64,000 bases of DNA from Saturnia japonica (Eukaryota > Arthropoda > Insecta > Lepidoptera > Saturniidae): NCBI GenBank assembly GCA_033032175.1, contig CM065322.1, positions 4,526,001 through 4,590,000 of the forward strand. Direction: 5' to 3'. The position numbers and the translations under genes are program-made. The first letter of the stretch is position 1. Every line of letters begins with the position of its first letter. Under the pieces are notes generated by a model. That model saw only the letters and a program-made list of their open reading frames with translations. It had not been told where the DNA came from and did not search any database. This document shows positions 1-12,066 of the stretch, piece by piece.

Positions 1-640
1 CAGTAAAATCAGTTTTCAAATAAACAACAAGACAATTTTTAACAAAAAAGAAAACTAAGTTCAATGATTTTGAAGTTTGAGTTTCCTCGTATATATTCGA
101 AGTTGAAGGTCCAATGCAAATCAAATGAAAATGGGACCACCTTTGAGGTATCTTCTATCCAACAAAAAAATAATCATACAAATCGGTTCATAAACATAGA
201 AGTTATTTTTTCAATTCACTATCAATTTTTGGAAAAGCCCAACGTATATAGATGTATTATATTTGCATAACATTTCGTATAAGATAATATGGCATTAGAA
301 TATCTCTTATAACTCCATAACAGCGTCTCTGTAATCAAGATTTGCTAATTACCGAGTGAATCTCTACAAAAAATTGTAATATGAACAGGTTTAGTTTAGA
401 AAAAGTTATATTTTAAAGAGCGCCGGAGATTATAAATCTATAGCCTATAATAATGCATTATAATAAAAATAATATTAATAAAAGTATAATTTCTTCTTTA
501 ACTATCCTATGATTATTATCACTTTCTCTAATTGTTATTTATTATATTTATATTAAACCTTTATATTTAGTTTTTGTTTTATTATTTTAAATATACATAA
601 TTAAGTTTTACTGAAGTCTTGATCATCTTTAAATATAACA
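1..640. other. No feature recognised
   Basis: This is AT-rich sequence with only short frames. I see no gene, RNA or repeat that I can support. Confidence 0.6.
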
Positions 641-1700
641 GCATTTTAATTTTATAGAAAAAAAAGTTTTTGATGGCAAAACATAATTGATTCAAATAAC
701 ATAATGGGTATGTAATTCCCATTACTACGAAGGCTTGAAAACGTTGAAGCTGGAAAGTTTTTCGAATGCTTAAAAACGTTGACACTGGCAAGTGCTTTTA
801 CGGTGCCAAAACAAAAAGAAGAAGAGTTATAAATGTTCTTTTGGGAGTTTTTGGCGGGATCTTGAAGTGACATGTTGTGGTTTTTATTTTTAATTCGTTA
901 ACTTATTGAAGTAAAACTTCTTTAGGCGCGACTAGGGAGTAACTAAGATTTTTTTCTGACGGAAGTAACGCTTACGTAGTTTCCGGTATTCAAAAATAAT
1001 AATTTGGATTGGTCGTAAGTATATGTCATATACTCCACGCTTCTTGACTTATACGCCAGCTAGTGGCAAATATAATAATCAATTAGGATTATTTATTTCC
1101 AATATTTTGAAACGGATCAATTGTGAATAGAAAAGTGAATAAAAATTGAATAGTTAAAAAAAAAATTAAATTGCAAAGTTTTTTGAAAATCTCTAAATAT
1201 ACTTGTTTATTGATTACTTTTGTAATGAATAAATTATTAATAAATTTTCTGACGATTGTGGCATTCTATAATTTAGAATTAATTCAATAATAAAATTTAA
1301 TCATTTCAGTGATATATGCCGTCAACGACAAAGAAGTTTTACTACAATCGCGCGTAAAGGTTACACGCACACACTTTCTTCTTTTTTTTACCCGATGTTA
1401 TGCATGTAATATTGATGGTATTTTGCGTGATATAGTTTGGTTGTTGTGCGTAAGTAAAGTGAATTATAAATATAAAGTACGAGCATGTATTTTGAGATGT
1501 CACAATAACTCCCTAGATAGTTCTAACAAGAAGTCAACATCTCGTCAGAAGACCCCACTTTGTATAATGATAAGAAAATTTTACGAAGGCTCTAACATTT
1601 TTGACACTGGCAAGTGCTTTTTGTGGCGCCAAAAGAAGAAGAAGAATGTTCTTTCGTTTTACTTAAAATGAGATTCTTGGGTACAGATTTGAAAGAATTG
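641..1700. repeat. Unclassified region with a duplicated 60-bp block
   Basis: A block with TTGACACTGGCAAGTGCTTT followed by a GGTGCCAAAA/GGCGCCAAAA and AAGAAGAAG stretch occurs at about 776-836 and again at 1598-1652. The 120-codon frame between (1309-1671) contains the second copy and has no recognisable domain, so I do not call it a gene. Confidence 0.45.
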
Positions 1701-3640
1701 TGCTCATAAGTTATATTTTATTTGTTTTTGTTGTTTTTCTAATGGTCAATATTTAATAGTGAACAAAAAAAAAACTGTCAAACCCGATTGTATTTCATTG
1801 TTGATTTTTCTTCACCATAGAAATATTACCCGAAGCCGTCGTAGTTTTAAAATTAATTATAATATGTTCAATTATTAACGTCGTTGTCCTGATTTATAAG
1901 AACAATAAGCTCTACAAGGGTATAAGTTAACTTCAGAGCTTCTTTTGAAATCGAGATTCATTTGAAAATCAAATGAAAACAATACTTCCCGTAATAATAT
2001 TTTTCTTGTAGGAGCTCTGTATTGCGAGACGACTGGAGGAAAAATAAGCATTGTGATAAAAATCCTACGTTTATATAGGATTCATTTAAAACAATATGTA
2101 CCGGAGCGTATAATGGATACACTAGCAATCTTGTTATTGTAAATCACATAGGAATTCTACGTGGGGAGGTTGGGTTAACGAGGAATAAGTTATTAAAAAT
2201 AAATGGTTTTAAATTTAATATGAAAAGATAAATAAACATTTACCATATAAAGTTTTTATATAACTCTATTTAAGGGATTTATTTTAGGGATACCAACGAG
2301 AAATATTCCGTTACATTTATTTGACAGTCCTGAGTTATTATAAATAAAAAAATGGGTTTCTTTATCTATAGGAATCAATTAAGTAGACAAGTTAAAAATA
2401 TATTTCTTTGAAATAGATTATTCCATCATGTACAAAAGTTTACTATCCTCTTATCTTTCTTTCTAAATAATATATATTTATATAATATAATACAAATCAC
2501 AAGCATTGTTTAACGGTCAACACATCTAAGTGAATCACAAAGTTTTTTGTTTTGTTTTCTTTTGTCATTTACACACACTAAATAATCAACCTATGAAGGA
2601 CTAATAATATTTTCAATTAAGAAAATCCTGAGGTATCAAAGAACCGAGCCAAAAATATGCACGTTTGTATTTAATGGTTTTTATTTTGAACCTCTGTTAA
2701 TATTTATAATTATTACAGCCAACTGCTACGAGGAGTTTTGTTTATAGGCTGTTTTTATATATATGTTTGTAATATTATTTATATATGTATTTATATGTTG
2801 TAATATAACGAAATGATGATGAAATTGTCTACTACAAATAGATGTGAAATGATACATTTCTATAAAAAACAGACAAGTTTCTTTATCAAAATATGTATTT
2901 ACTTAAATAACGTGTATGAAACAGATTACATCAACAGGATATAGAATGATAATGACCACACGTGTAAAGCTCTCGGTATATTTAAAAGCTTCAAGATCAA
3001 AAAATATATACATATTTTTAATATAATTCTTGTCTAGTTTCTTAGTGATAAATAACTAGACATAACATTATGTTTAAGAAGTAAAATTCAATAATACATT
3101 TTTAATAGCACAAACATTCATTTCTGCCCTATCTCCTCAAACATCTGCTAACGGACGGCGTAATCAAGGAAAAAGACAAACAACTCGTGACCGGTGAAAA
3201 TAAACATTATTAAGACGAAGTACTTTGTTTTTAAACATTTACTCAATTAAGTTTATTTCATGTTAAAGCAACAAGTAATAACACGAAAAATATTATTGGA
3301 GATTTAGGTAACCCCTTTATGTTCTCCTATATAATATATTAAGTAGTTGATAAGCATACTAACAATTTTGAATCATGCAAAATATATGATTAACGGCCAA
3401 TAACATATCTGAGTTTACTATTCCCGATTAGTATATATTTGTAATAAATACTATCTTTAACTTTAGACAGATACTGGCTTCTTTCTTATCTATTCAAGCT
3501 AGGATAGGGATATATTTATTATATGTAGATACGAAAAACTATCCATTGGTAGGTTGTTGAAAAAAAAGTAATGACAAAAGGTTATATTTGCATATCTTTA
3601 GTAACTGAAACTGCCGATAGATAGGTTATTGAAGTGAGCA
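1701..3640. other. No feature recognised
   Basis: This is AT-rich sequence with homopolymer runs. I see no coding frame of note, no RNA gene and no clear repeat. Confidence 0.6.
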
Positions 3641-4450
3641 ATCCATGACACGACTGACTACCTCATACTTTACTCTGCAAATCTCTACTGTCTTCAAGCT
3701 GACGCGACGTGGCCAGAGATATGTACCATCAAGAGAGGTAAGGATTAGAGCAATTTCTTCTTCTTGGTGCTCACCGACTGATGGAATACTTCCACACTAC
3801 AGCCAAATAATTTTGTGTTGTTTTCCAGTGTTGAGTAGAGTTTCCAGAACTCCTTGGGGCAGGGGGGTTCAACGTCAGCAATGCTCTAGTGATACCTATT
3901 GGTGATAGAAGCGTTCATAGGGTTACCATCAAGCGTCACCATAATTTAATAAAAATAAATAAATAAAATCTTGCAGGTTATTTTTCAACATGATGCTGGT
4001 AGTTAACCCGACGGATTTTACCAAATGCCCTATCAACATACTACGATTTGACCACGATGTTTTCCTTTGCTAAAGTCTCATGCCTACTGTAAGATTCGAA
4101 CCAACGTTCGACGCTGTGTCCGAACACTCGATCACTAAGCCATTATCGCTTTTTTTTTAAAGATAGGCAAAGACTAAAGATAGGCAGTCCATCGGCGGTC
4201 GCTACTGTCCTGTCAGCCTGCATAAATATCTCTTCACGTTACGCATGAAGGACCTGATACCGTAAGAAGGAGGGTACGACAAAGATATTTAAGACAGAGA
4301 ATTTTTTCATTCGTGTCGAGAAAGAGGTTATCGTAAAACTGTGACTCCGAAGTCTAGTGCGTGTGGTCCTGTTGTGCAAAGGAGAGGAGTGAATTAAATA
4401 GAGGTATATACTAACGAGTTAGCGTGTCCTCAGGCCACATCGTCACTTAA
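3641..4450. repeat. Repeat debris
   Basis: It contains fragments related to other places in the window: AGAACTCCTTGGGGCAGGGG and CGTTCATAGGGTTACCATCA (compare 50870-50940), ACGATGTTTTCCTTTGCTAA with TTCGAACCAACGTTCGACGC (compare 45715 and 11460), and a GGCAGTCCATCGGCGGTCGC to CGTAAAACTGTG block that parallels 63510-63700. The 86-codon frame at 3645 is part of this debris. Confidence 0.55.
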
Positions 4451-4924
4451 AATCAGATGAGATTGTGATAAAATACTAGCATGTAAAAAGGACATAAAAC
4501 ATATTTGAACGTGATAGGAAATGTCTTATGGGTATCTATACGTAAATGGTTTTCCGTATCACAGAAACTCCGAAAGCTCACCTCGGGGGACCGTGATTGA
4601 TGTTTCATCAAACTCACGAAGGATTTACGGTGGAATTCTCCAGGATAATTGGGTCTCTTTACCAATTTTCTGAGATAAATAATTGTTCACGAAATCACTT
4701 TTTGAATATATTTTTTTCTTGACACCAATTTAGATAATAAATTAACGTACAACTTTTCATATTTTGAAATAACTATTCCCTAAGTTCCCATTTTCAAGTG
4801 CCTAGGTGCGATGGGAATTATTTCTAAGTTAAGAACATAAAATACTACTACTTTTGAAAATGAAATAATTTGGGAGGCTTAACATAAGTCGAAACTAAGC
4901 AAAGCTTGTTTTATGGTAAATTGA

Positions 4925-5222
4925 AGAGTCTGAGTATAATGTCAAAGTAACAGTTTTTTACTAAATGCATATGATAGTATAAAAAATATATATAACAAAA
5001 CACCTATTTTTAAAATTATTCTGTCTGTCTGTTTGTTCCGGGTAATCTCCGAAACGGTTGGACCGATTTTGACGGAACTTTCCCTGATAGATAGGTTATG
5101 TTATAAGGAGTAACTAAGGCTACTTTTATTTTAGTAAATGGATTAGGGTTCCGCGTAAAATAAATAACTGGTCATGGTTAATTAATTCAGGCGCTTAAAT
5201 GGCTTACACTGAGTAAACTATA

Positions 5223-5264
<42 letters not shown>

Positions 5265-5465
5265 AATTAATGTACTTACTACATAATTGTAGATCATAAA
5301 AAGGCCTACAATAAAGTCAGCGAGAATATATTAAGTTTATTTTCTAAGGAGCACCTACAATAACCATTTTTGTTTTTAAAATATCTGGGAGCGGTGGTAG
5401 CACGATTCGCGTGTAATTCTCTAGTCCACGCGAGCGCAGTCGCGGGCACAGCTAAGTATTTATAC
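4925..5465 (+). repeat. Interspersed repeat family A, copy 1
   Basis: It contains AACAGTTTTTTACTAAATGC, TTTGTTCCGGGTAATCTCCG and AACGGTTGGACCGATTTTGA, then GGCTACTTTTATTTTAG, and ends CGCGGGCACAGCTAAG. Copies recur at 51035-51560 and 46772-47010. A TA microsatellite is embedded at 5224-5262. No coding frame was seen. Confidence 0.85.
5224..5262. repeat. TA dinucleotide microsatellite
   Basis: About 19 TA units lie inside repeat family A. The other copies of the family lack this expansion. Confidence 0.95.
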
Positions 5466-5815
5466 TAGCATTCGCCCTAAGGTCAAAATTCGACCAGCGA
5501 CTTTTTAATCATAGACTATTTTCTGTTTGACATTTGCAGTATTGAGTATTCATGAACCTTACTACATCACTTGCTGACACTTTTCGTTGAGTGACAATGT
5601 CAATACATATTTTGGGGGGTCATAGTTCAATGGCACTTGTCGGGTTAGGATTCGCAGTATTTATTTATTTAATTTAATATATTAGTAACAGGTATTATAA
5701 ATAAATTTTAGCTTTCTGCACTCCTTCTCCATATAAAGTTTACCCATGCTAAATCTCACAGTCTTCCGTGCACGCAATACGCTTAAAAAGGGGTAGAAAG
5801 CTTTTGCTAACGTAA
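5464..5815 (+). repeat. Interspersed repeat family B, copy 1
   Basis: It reads TAGCATTCGCCCTAAGGTCA, AAATTCGACCAGCGACTTTT, CACTCCTTCTCCATATAAAG and TCCGTGCACGCAATACGCTT. Copies occur at 52838-53190 and, inverted, at 54910-55245. It begins immediately after family A copy 1. No coding frame was seen. Confidence 0.85.
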
Positions 5816-6179
5816 TTAATTAAACGTAGTAACTTATAGATAACTAAAGTAGATGAATTGCGATAAGATTCATGGTTTATTTAATGATTGCAAGTGTGTA
5901 TGTTGACCTCTGATGATATCCAAAACAGAAAGAGTCTACGAAATATCCAGAGTCAAGGTTGTATGCAAACCAATAAATATATAAAGGCAAATCAAATATT
6001 CATTGAATACATCTCATGTACTTTGTATATTTATTCATTTCGACCAGATATCGAATTTCTAGGGTTAACAATTAACAGTTACAAGAAAAGGACGAATGAA
6101 ATTATATATTTATCTTTACTAATATTCAAAGATAGTTTGTTTGTTTTAACGAGATAATCTCTGGACCTACCAGTCAAAC

Positions 6180-6425
6180 TGAATTTTTTTTTGCATTTTA
6201 TGGTCTATTTCTTTAAGGAGGTTATAGGCTATATAACTTCACGCAATGACCTTTAAGAGCTGAGCAGTAACCGTGAACGTCAGACAATCTATTAAACTGT
6301 AGGTAAGTATGGGAAGTGAGAACAACTATATACTGCACAGGTGCGTTGATGACGGCACGGTGAAGATTTAGTCAAATAAATTTAACACGGGTGAAACTGC
6401 GGTGCACAGTTAGTCTACATAATAA
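6180..6425 (+). repeat. Interspersed repeat family C, copy 1
   Basis: It contains GGAGGTTATAGGCTATATAA, GAGCTGAGCAGTAACCGTGA and GGTGCGTTGATGACGGCACG, and ends AACACGGGTGAAACTGCGGT. Diverged copies lie at about 36060-36290 and 57830-58025. Confidence 0.75.
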
Positions 6426-6554
6426 AATTCTTAAAACTCACTTACAAATAACGCAACGTTATGTAGGTCTAGATAATATTTTGAATATGAATTCCACAAA
6501 AAACTTGGGTAAACTAAGAATGGGTTTTTGTAAATTCAGCCCCTAATGCGTTTT

Positions 6555-6715
6555 AGAAGGTTGACATGACATGAAGAGATGTTTCCGCAGGCCGGCGCAT
6601 GACAGTGGCCACTGGTGATGAATTGTATATCACTTGGTGGTCACTACTGTTTTTGAATTGTACTGTACTTATGGGTTGTCACCATTCCGTATTACTACAA
6701 AAAAATATGACTCCT
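6555..6715 (+). repeat. Interspersed repeat family D fragment
   Basis: GCAGGCCGGCGCATGACAGT, ATCACTTGGTGGTCACTACT and TACTGTACTTATGGGTTGTC recur in diverged form at 17100-17280, 36690-36815 and, partly, 33085-33150. Confidence 0.6.
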
Positions 6716-7327
6716 GAAAGATGAACAAAAAATATCATCCAGCACATGGCTAGTATCAAATAAATCGACCGATAAAGCTTTTTACCCATCTTTGTGAATA
6801 GCTTTACTAGCTACTAGCATTGGAGTCCCACCAGTATAAAGTGGCGCAGCAATGCACCACTGTGTTCACTATTTAGACTTTACCACCACGATTGACTTTA
6901 AAATTGAATTAAAAACGAAATCAATACAAAGAGCATTTAGTTCAAATTTATAATGTTCTGAATCAGTTTCCTGTGAAAATGCAAGTCTAGGTAAGGCTTT
7001 AGTTTTTCAAATTTCCACCACCAACGTATCCTGGTGGCATTAAACCCGTACTAACTTGAAAATTATCACACACAGGAAAATATAATTATACTTAGATGTT
7101 ACGTTTATTTATCAGTTAACTTTTGTATTTCATTATTATCTAAATAACGTCGATGATTTCATAAATAATAATAATTTTTATATATTACCCAAACTTATAA
7201 TTCTTGATTGTTTATGGTATTTCATAATATTATGCATCTTATGTTACCTATTAGCCATATTAATTAATTTTATGACACTGCCAATCTTAGTTGGAACTTA
7301 ATAGTGCCAATAATAGTTCCGAACACG
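6716..7327. other. No feature recognised upstream of mariner copy 1
   Basis: This is AT-rich sequence with a short TATAAAGTGG-like text. No gene or repeat is supported. Confidence 0.5.
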
Positions 7328-7329
7328 TA

Positions 7330-8632
7330 CAAGGTGTCCAGAAAGGGTATCGGGTATTTGTTTTCGCGCCATATTCGAAACGGGGCGTCTAAAGGGTGCG
7401 GGGAGGGGTTCGTGGCGTCCGCCATTTTGTGGAGTTTTAGTCACGATGGAACTGTACTCGGGGACGCATCGCGTATTTTGCGTACGAGCGTATTATCGTA
7501 ATGGTGATTCAATAGTGACTGCTCAACGTCTCTATCGTGCGGAATATCGTACACGCCACGCGCCAAGTGACGATAGCATTAGCAAATGGATAAGGATGTT
7601 CGAGAATACAGGTGCGACAGTTAAAATTCAAAGCTCTGGTCGTCCTCGTTCAGTTCGCGATGAAGAAACAATTGTAGAAGTTGAGGCGTCGGTTCGTCAA
7701 AATCCGTCTTTATCCATCCGAAAGCGAAGCCAAGCGTTGAACATCAAAAAATCGTCTTTACATTCAATTTTAAAGAAAGACTTACATCTAAAAGCCTATA
7801 AAATTCAATTGGTTCAAGAATTGAAGGATACGGACTATGCTAATCGACTGAATTTTGCGAACGAAATGCTGCAGCGATTTAACAACTTTAACAACATACT
7901 GTTCAGTGACGAAGCAAATTTTCACCTGAATGGTCATGTTAATAAGCAGAATTGTCGGTACTGGGCAGTGGAGAATCCGAGACGAAAGCATGAACGACCC
8001 CTGCATAGCCCAAAGGTCGTTGTTTGGGCCGCTATGTCTGCTAAAGGCATAATTGGTCCTTATTTTCATGAAGATCAACGAGGCCGAGCATTTAATGTGA
8101 ATAGTGACCGTTATTGCGATATGTTGCGAAATTTTTTGGTCCCAGAGTTGCAGGAGTTTGCAGGTTTCAACTCAAGAACGTGGTTCCAGCAAGATAGGGC
8201 CACTTGCCATACCTCAAATGACTCAATGGAAGTTGTTAACGAATTATTCCCTAATAAAGCCATTTCGCGAAGGGGTAACATCAACTGGCCTCCCAGAAGC
8301 CCCAGCCTTAGCCCGCTTGACTATTTTGCATGGGGATACCTTAAAATTAAGGTTTATCAAAACAATCCAACGAATCTAACCCAGTTAAAGCAAAACATCA
8401 GGTCAGAAATGGCAGCAATATCGATAGCTATGTGTCAACGTGTTATCGCCAATCTTCGTTTCCGTTTAGAAGAGTGCCAGCAACGTAACGGTCATCATTT
8501 GGATAACATCATCTTTTCCAAATAATTCTCCAATTCATATGCTAATAATAAACAATAAACTTTTTTATTGCATACAAATAATTCTTGTTTCATTGAACTT
8601 ACAAATACCCGATACCCTTTCTGGACACCTTG
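7330..8632 (+). mobile_element. rosa-like DD41D Tc1/mariner element, copy 1 (complete)
   Basis: This is a 1,303-bp DNA transposon bounded by perfect terminal inverted repeats of about 32 bp (starting CAAGGTGTCCAGAAAGGGTA) and by TA target duplications at 7328-7329 and 8633-8634. It contains one long transposase frame. The two TIRs and the transposase look intact, so it may be autonomous or only recently inactive. Confidence 0.95.
7446..8525 (+). CDS. Tc1/mariner transposase, DD41D type (359 aa)
   Basis: This is a cut-and-paste transposase. The N-terminal third looks like paired helix-turn-helix DNA binding (GRPRSVRDEE linker). The catalytic domain shows FSDEANF (Asp155), WFQQDRATCHT (Asp250) and LSPLDYFAWGYLK (Asp292). 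Counting gives 41 residues between the second and third Asp, the spacing known for the rosa lineage (DD41D). The start is the ATG at 7446 within CACGATGGAA. Compared with copy 2 it has QQDRA for QQDGA and SPSLSP for SPDLSP. Neither change removes a catalytic Asp, but the latter alters a strongly conserved motif, so activity is uncertain. Confidence 0.93.
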   Translation: MELYSGTHRVFCVRAYYRNGDSIVTAQRLYRAEYRTRHAPSDDSISKWIRMFENTGATVKIQSSGRPRSVRDEETIVEVEASVRQNPSLSIRKRSQALNIKKSSLHSILKKDLHLKAYKIQLVQELKDTDYANRLNFANEMLQRFNNFNNILFSDEANFHLNGHVNKQNCRYWAVENPRRKHERPLHSPKVVVWAAMSAKGIIGPYFHEDQRGRAFNVNSDRYCDMLRNFLVPELQEFAGFNSRTWFQQDRATCHTSNDSMEVVNELFPNKAISRRGNINWPPRSPSLSPLDYFAWGYLKIKVYQNNPTNLTQLKQNIRSEMAAISIAMCQRVIANLRFRLEECQQRNGHHLDNIIFSK

Positions 8633-8634
8633 TA

Positions 8635-11600
8635 TAATAGTGCCAAATGTTATTTAAATATATCATTGGATAAGAAAATTTTATTATTTAGATTTTTTGT
8701 GTTCATATTTAGTGTGTAAACATCCTTATTTTAATTATTAAAATGTTCCATCACCATGAAATGAAGAAGTTTTAGTTTTAGTCATAAATATAAACATAGC
8801 AAAAATGTGAAATTTAAAAAGCACTTCCCCTTATCCGCGTCCCCGCAACAGAAGTCCAAAGCAATACGCATCTAGCATTGTTTTAATTTAATAACGGTCA
8901 CTCTGACTCCGGGGACTATGTGACAAATAAATAAATAAAATTTCACGCGACACCCCTGGAGAGCTCGCCCACTAGCCTCTCTTATATAAAAGCTGAAAGG
9001 GTTCACATACAACCTCAGATGAGAAGTAACCAGCCTGAAGTCACCACTGTGTACGTGTAGATTGGAAAATGTTATTAGATCAATGTAATTAAAGGTAAGC
9101 AATTTCACGACGTTTGTTTACCTACTTTTATTATTTTCTTAAATGTAGAATTGGGAGTACAGAGTATCAGGAGTAAAGACACTGGTGAAGGTAGTCGGTA
9201 CCGTAGAAATGCGTAACTTTGCTTAGATTTTGCAGTTTTTGACGAATAAAACGAAAACCTAAAAATTATTTAAAGCTTTCCGTTCACTAAAGACAGCTGT
9301 TGGTGACGGTGTATATTATTATTTTCCGAAGTTCATAATTACTTTAGGGATATAATTATTTTAAATGTTAACCAAAGTTGTGTTTCAAGACTACAACTTT
9401 GCCTACGTCCGTAACATTGAGTAAAATGGTATGATTATTCTGTTTCTTACATTAAAAGAAGCCTTATTTTCAATTAAATGCACACCATTTTCGAATAACT
9501 GTCATTGATGTTTTTAAATACCATTTACCTTGCTAGGTAATGTTGCATCTAGAATTTTACTTATTGTCATACATATACCCATTCACGCATAGGGCTGCCA
9601 TAGCTTACTTAAAAAAGAAACAAATTAGTTAGTTATAACATAGAATGAATAATTTTGTAATATTCTAAAAATATTGACGCTATAATAATATATGAAGAAA
9701 GTCTAAATAAGAAAAGACCATTGTAATTATTAAAACGTGAGAACATAGTGCATTAACGTATTCATATAATGTAAGTAAACAAGACTTGAAAATAATCAAC
9801 TACATCCATTTTATTATACTTTTAATATAATTTTATAAATCATTTAGTTTGAGAGTGAACCGACGTAACGTTCGATGCAAATCTGTTGTGATAGTAGATT
9901 TTTCGGGTTGGCAGATAATAATGCAAAAAACTACTTAGACTATGGTTTTGCCAAATGAAATTTTTGAAAAGATATTAGAAAATTTGTATTTTAGGCAAAA
10001 TTTGATACTGGTAGGTAATGTTGCGCAGTTTTACCGGTATTTTTTTATTAGTAGCATGGCATATTGAATTTTGTGAACCTGATGGTAAACACAGTACAAT
10101 CCATACACAACGGCGACCACCGAGAGATTTTAGGTCAAGCACGACACGCAAAAGCAAGTCATTATGACGGACTTGTCACCAAATGTATGGTGGTCGCGAC
10201 CCAGTCGGGCTGTACAGCCCTGCCACCCCGCTATCACTATTACCTCGTTTGTTGTTCAGCAGGGTGAACCACGCGCAGGCGAGGTTGTCTTGGGCCTCTC
10301 AGTTTTAATGATGTAATTTGACACCCCTAACTCGATAAAATATATCCATCACCAAACAATAAACTAGGTGTGGTAGTGATAAGCATACAAATATTTTGCT
10401 TAGATTTTATTTAGAACTGGCTATATTGTGAGAAATAAGGGCCCTGGAGCCTCAAATGGCTTTTATAGCTGCATCGTGGCTTGGGGGCGAGCGCTGAAGA
10501 CACTCAGCCGCGAAAACGTGGTGCCAAAGTAGCCGAACCTCTGCTTAGGCTGTTGCCGTAGTTGCAATGAAGTCGCGAACTGGCTAATTCCCTATCCGTA
10601 GAAAGTCGAGCTAAACTAACTTATACATAGGTATATACGTGTTCCTGCCTCCTGGGAGGAAGGAAGGAATATGCGGATATGTATTTAGTGATCTGTTAAT
10701 TTTGTCTAAGTCTAACTAGTATATAAAAAGAAAAAAGGTGCTTTATAGAACCTATGTACATGTGCTCGCTTAGGTTTATGATAATAGGATGATGGGCGAG
10801 TCTCGAGTGAGGAAGTCTGTCGCCCGAGTGCAAGATACAATTTGTTGCTCATAAGGCATAGGCAATAGACATAACTAATATTGCTAATTGTAAATTTATT
10901 ATATTGAAAAAAGTCAGACACAAATTATATAAACTAAAATTACCAAATGAATGCTTTAAACTTTAAATGTTTTATACATCTTATACTATTTCAAAAGAAT
11001 AGATAACAGACAAATTCAATTTTATTAATACAATTTTCTATTATTTATTCACATTGTCCGATTTCCTTTATTTTTTGGAATTTGCCGACCCTAATAGGTT
11101 GTGACCAGGCAGTGTTACTCTTGCTCTTTGGCACGGCTTGGTTGATCGGTATTAATCATGAGACGAGGCTGTTGGACTATAAATTACTCAACGTCAAATA
11201 AAGTGTAGTAATTTGCGGAGCTTCAATTATAAAGAAATGGCATGATATGAATTCTTCATGTCTTCCACCTTGATATTTGATATAATTATACTACCAACAA
11301 CGTCCTTCTTTTTCTTTGGAGATAAGCTGTTGAAAAAAATCTATCGGATGTTAAATGAGGATGTAGATGAAAAATGTAATACGCTTATCCAAGAGGACTG
11401 GTTATATATTGCAGCTGCCGGGACACAGCTATAGTTTGGCGACATGCTGTAGTTGAATCACGATGTTTTCATTCATTTAAAATTCATTGTTCCAAATCAG
11501 TCGACGCTGTGTCGAAGCATGCTACCACTGCGTTTTTATTGTTTTACCTGCATATAGGCACTAGAGTAAACTGAATAGCCTGTTAAACGATACTGCAATT

Positions 11601-12050
11601 TAAAAAACGCAGCACTTATATATTAGAGAATATTTAACCGTATTTAGTATACTATAGTGCGTTTTTTAATCCCACAGAGTAAATTGAAAATCACTAATGT
11701 AAAACTACAATTATTTGTTTCGTAAGATTTAAAATACTGAATTGAGTATTATTAATTGAGACGCTGTTTTGTCTTCCTTATTTGGCCCTCACATTTGGAA
11801 TGTTTTACAGTTTTACGATTAGTTCCGATTGGTGATATAACTATTTTTAAATCACAGTAAACTAGCAATACATCAATTGTCCTTTTACTCCCCTGAGAAT
11901 AAAAAACGCACTGTACTTTCTATGCTTTACGATAATTTACTATCAAATATTATTATAAATATTTATTATTACTACCTAATTCACATACATATTATTATTA
12001 AATAATAATAATGAAGTAATGATTTTGTATCTTTTTAATGTACATTTATT
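8635..12050. other. Upstream region of natalisin, mostly non-coding
   Basis: This should contain the natalisin promoter and a non-coding first exon, which I could not locate. It also holds repeat scraps: ACACAACGGCGACCACCGAG at 10108 (repeated at 63483), a GC-richer patch at 10440-10600 of unknown nature, and ACGATGTTTTCATTCATTTA with GTCGACGCTGTGTCGAAGCA at 11460-11525. No coding frame here looks real. Confidence 0.5.
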
Positions 12051-12066
12051 TTCAGATTTTAAGAAA
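12051..12066 (+). promoter_or_regulatory. Probable splice acceptor and 5' UTR end of natalisin gene
   Basis: A T-rich tract ending in TTTTCAG (AG at 12054-12055) lies 11 bases before the chosen ATG at 12067. This suggests a 5' UTR intron with a non-coding first exon farther upstream. That exon was not identified. Confidence 0.5.

Noticed and set aside
1309..1671. 120-codon plus-strand frame
   Set aside because: It is low complexity and Lys-rich at its end, overlaps a block duplicated at 776-836, and has no recognisable domain.
5224..5262. TA run considered as an origin or regulatory element
   Set aside because: It is a simple microsatellite inside an interspersed repeat; other copies lack it.
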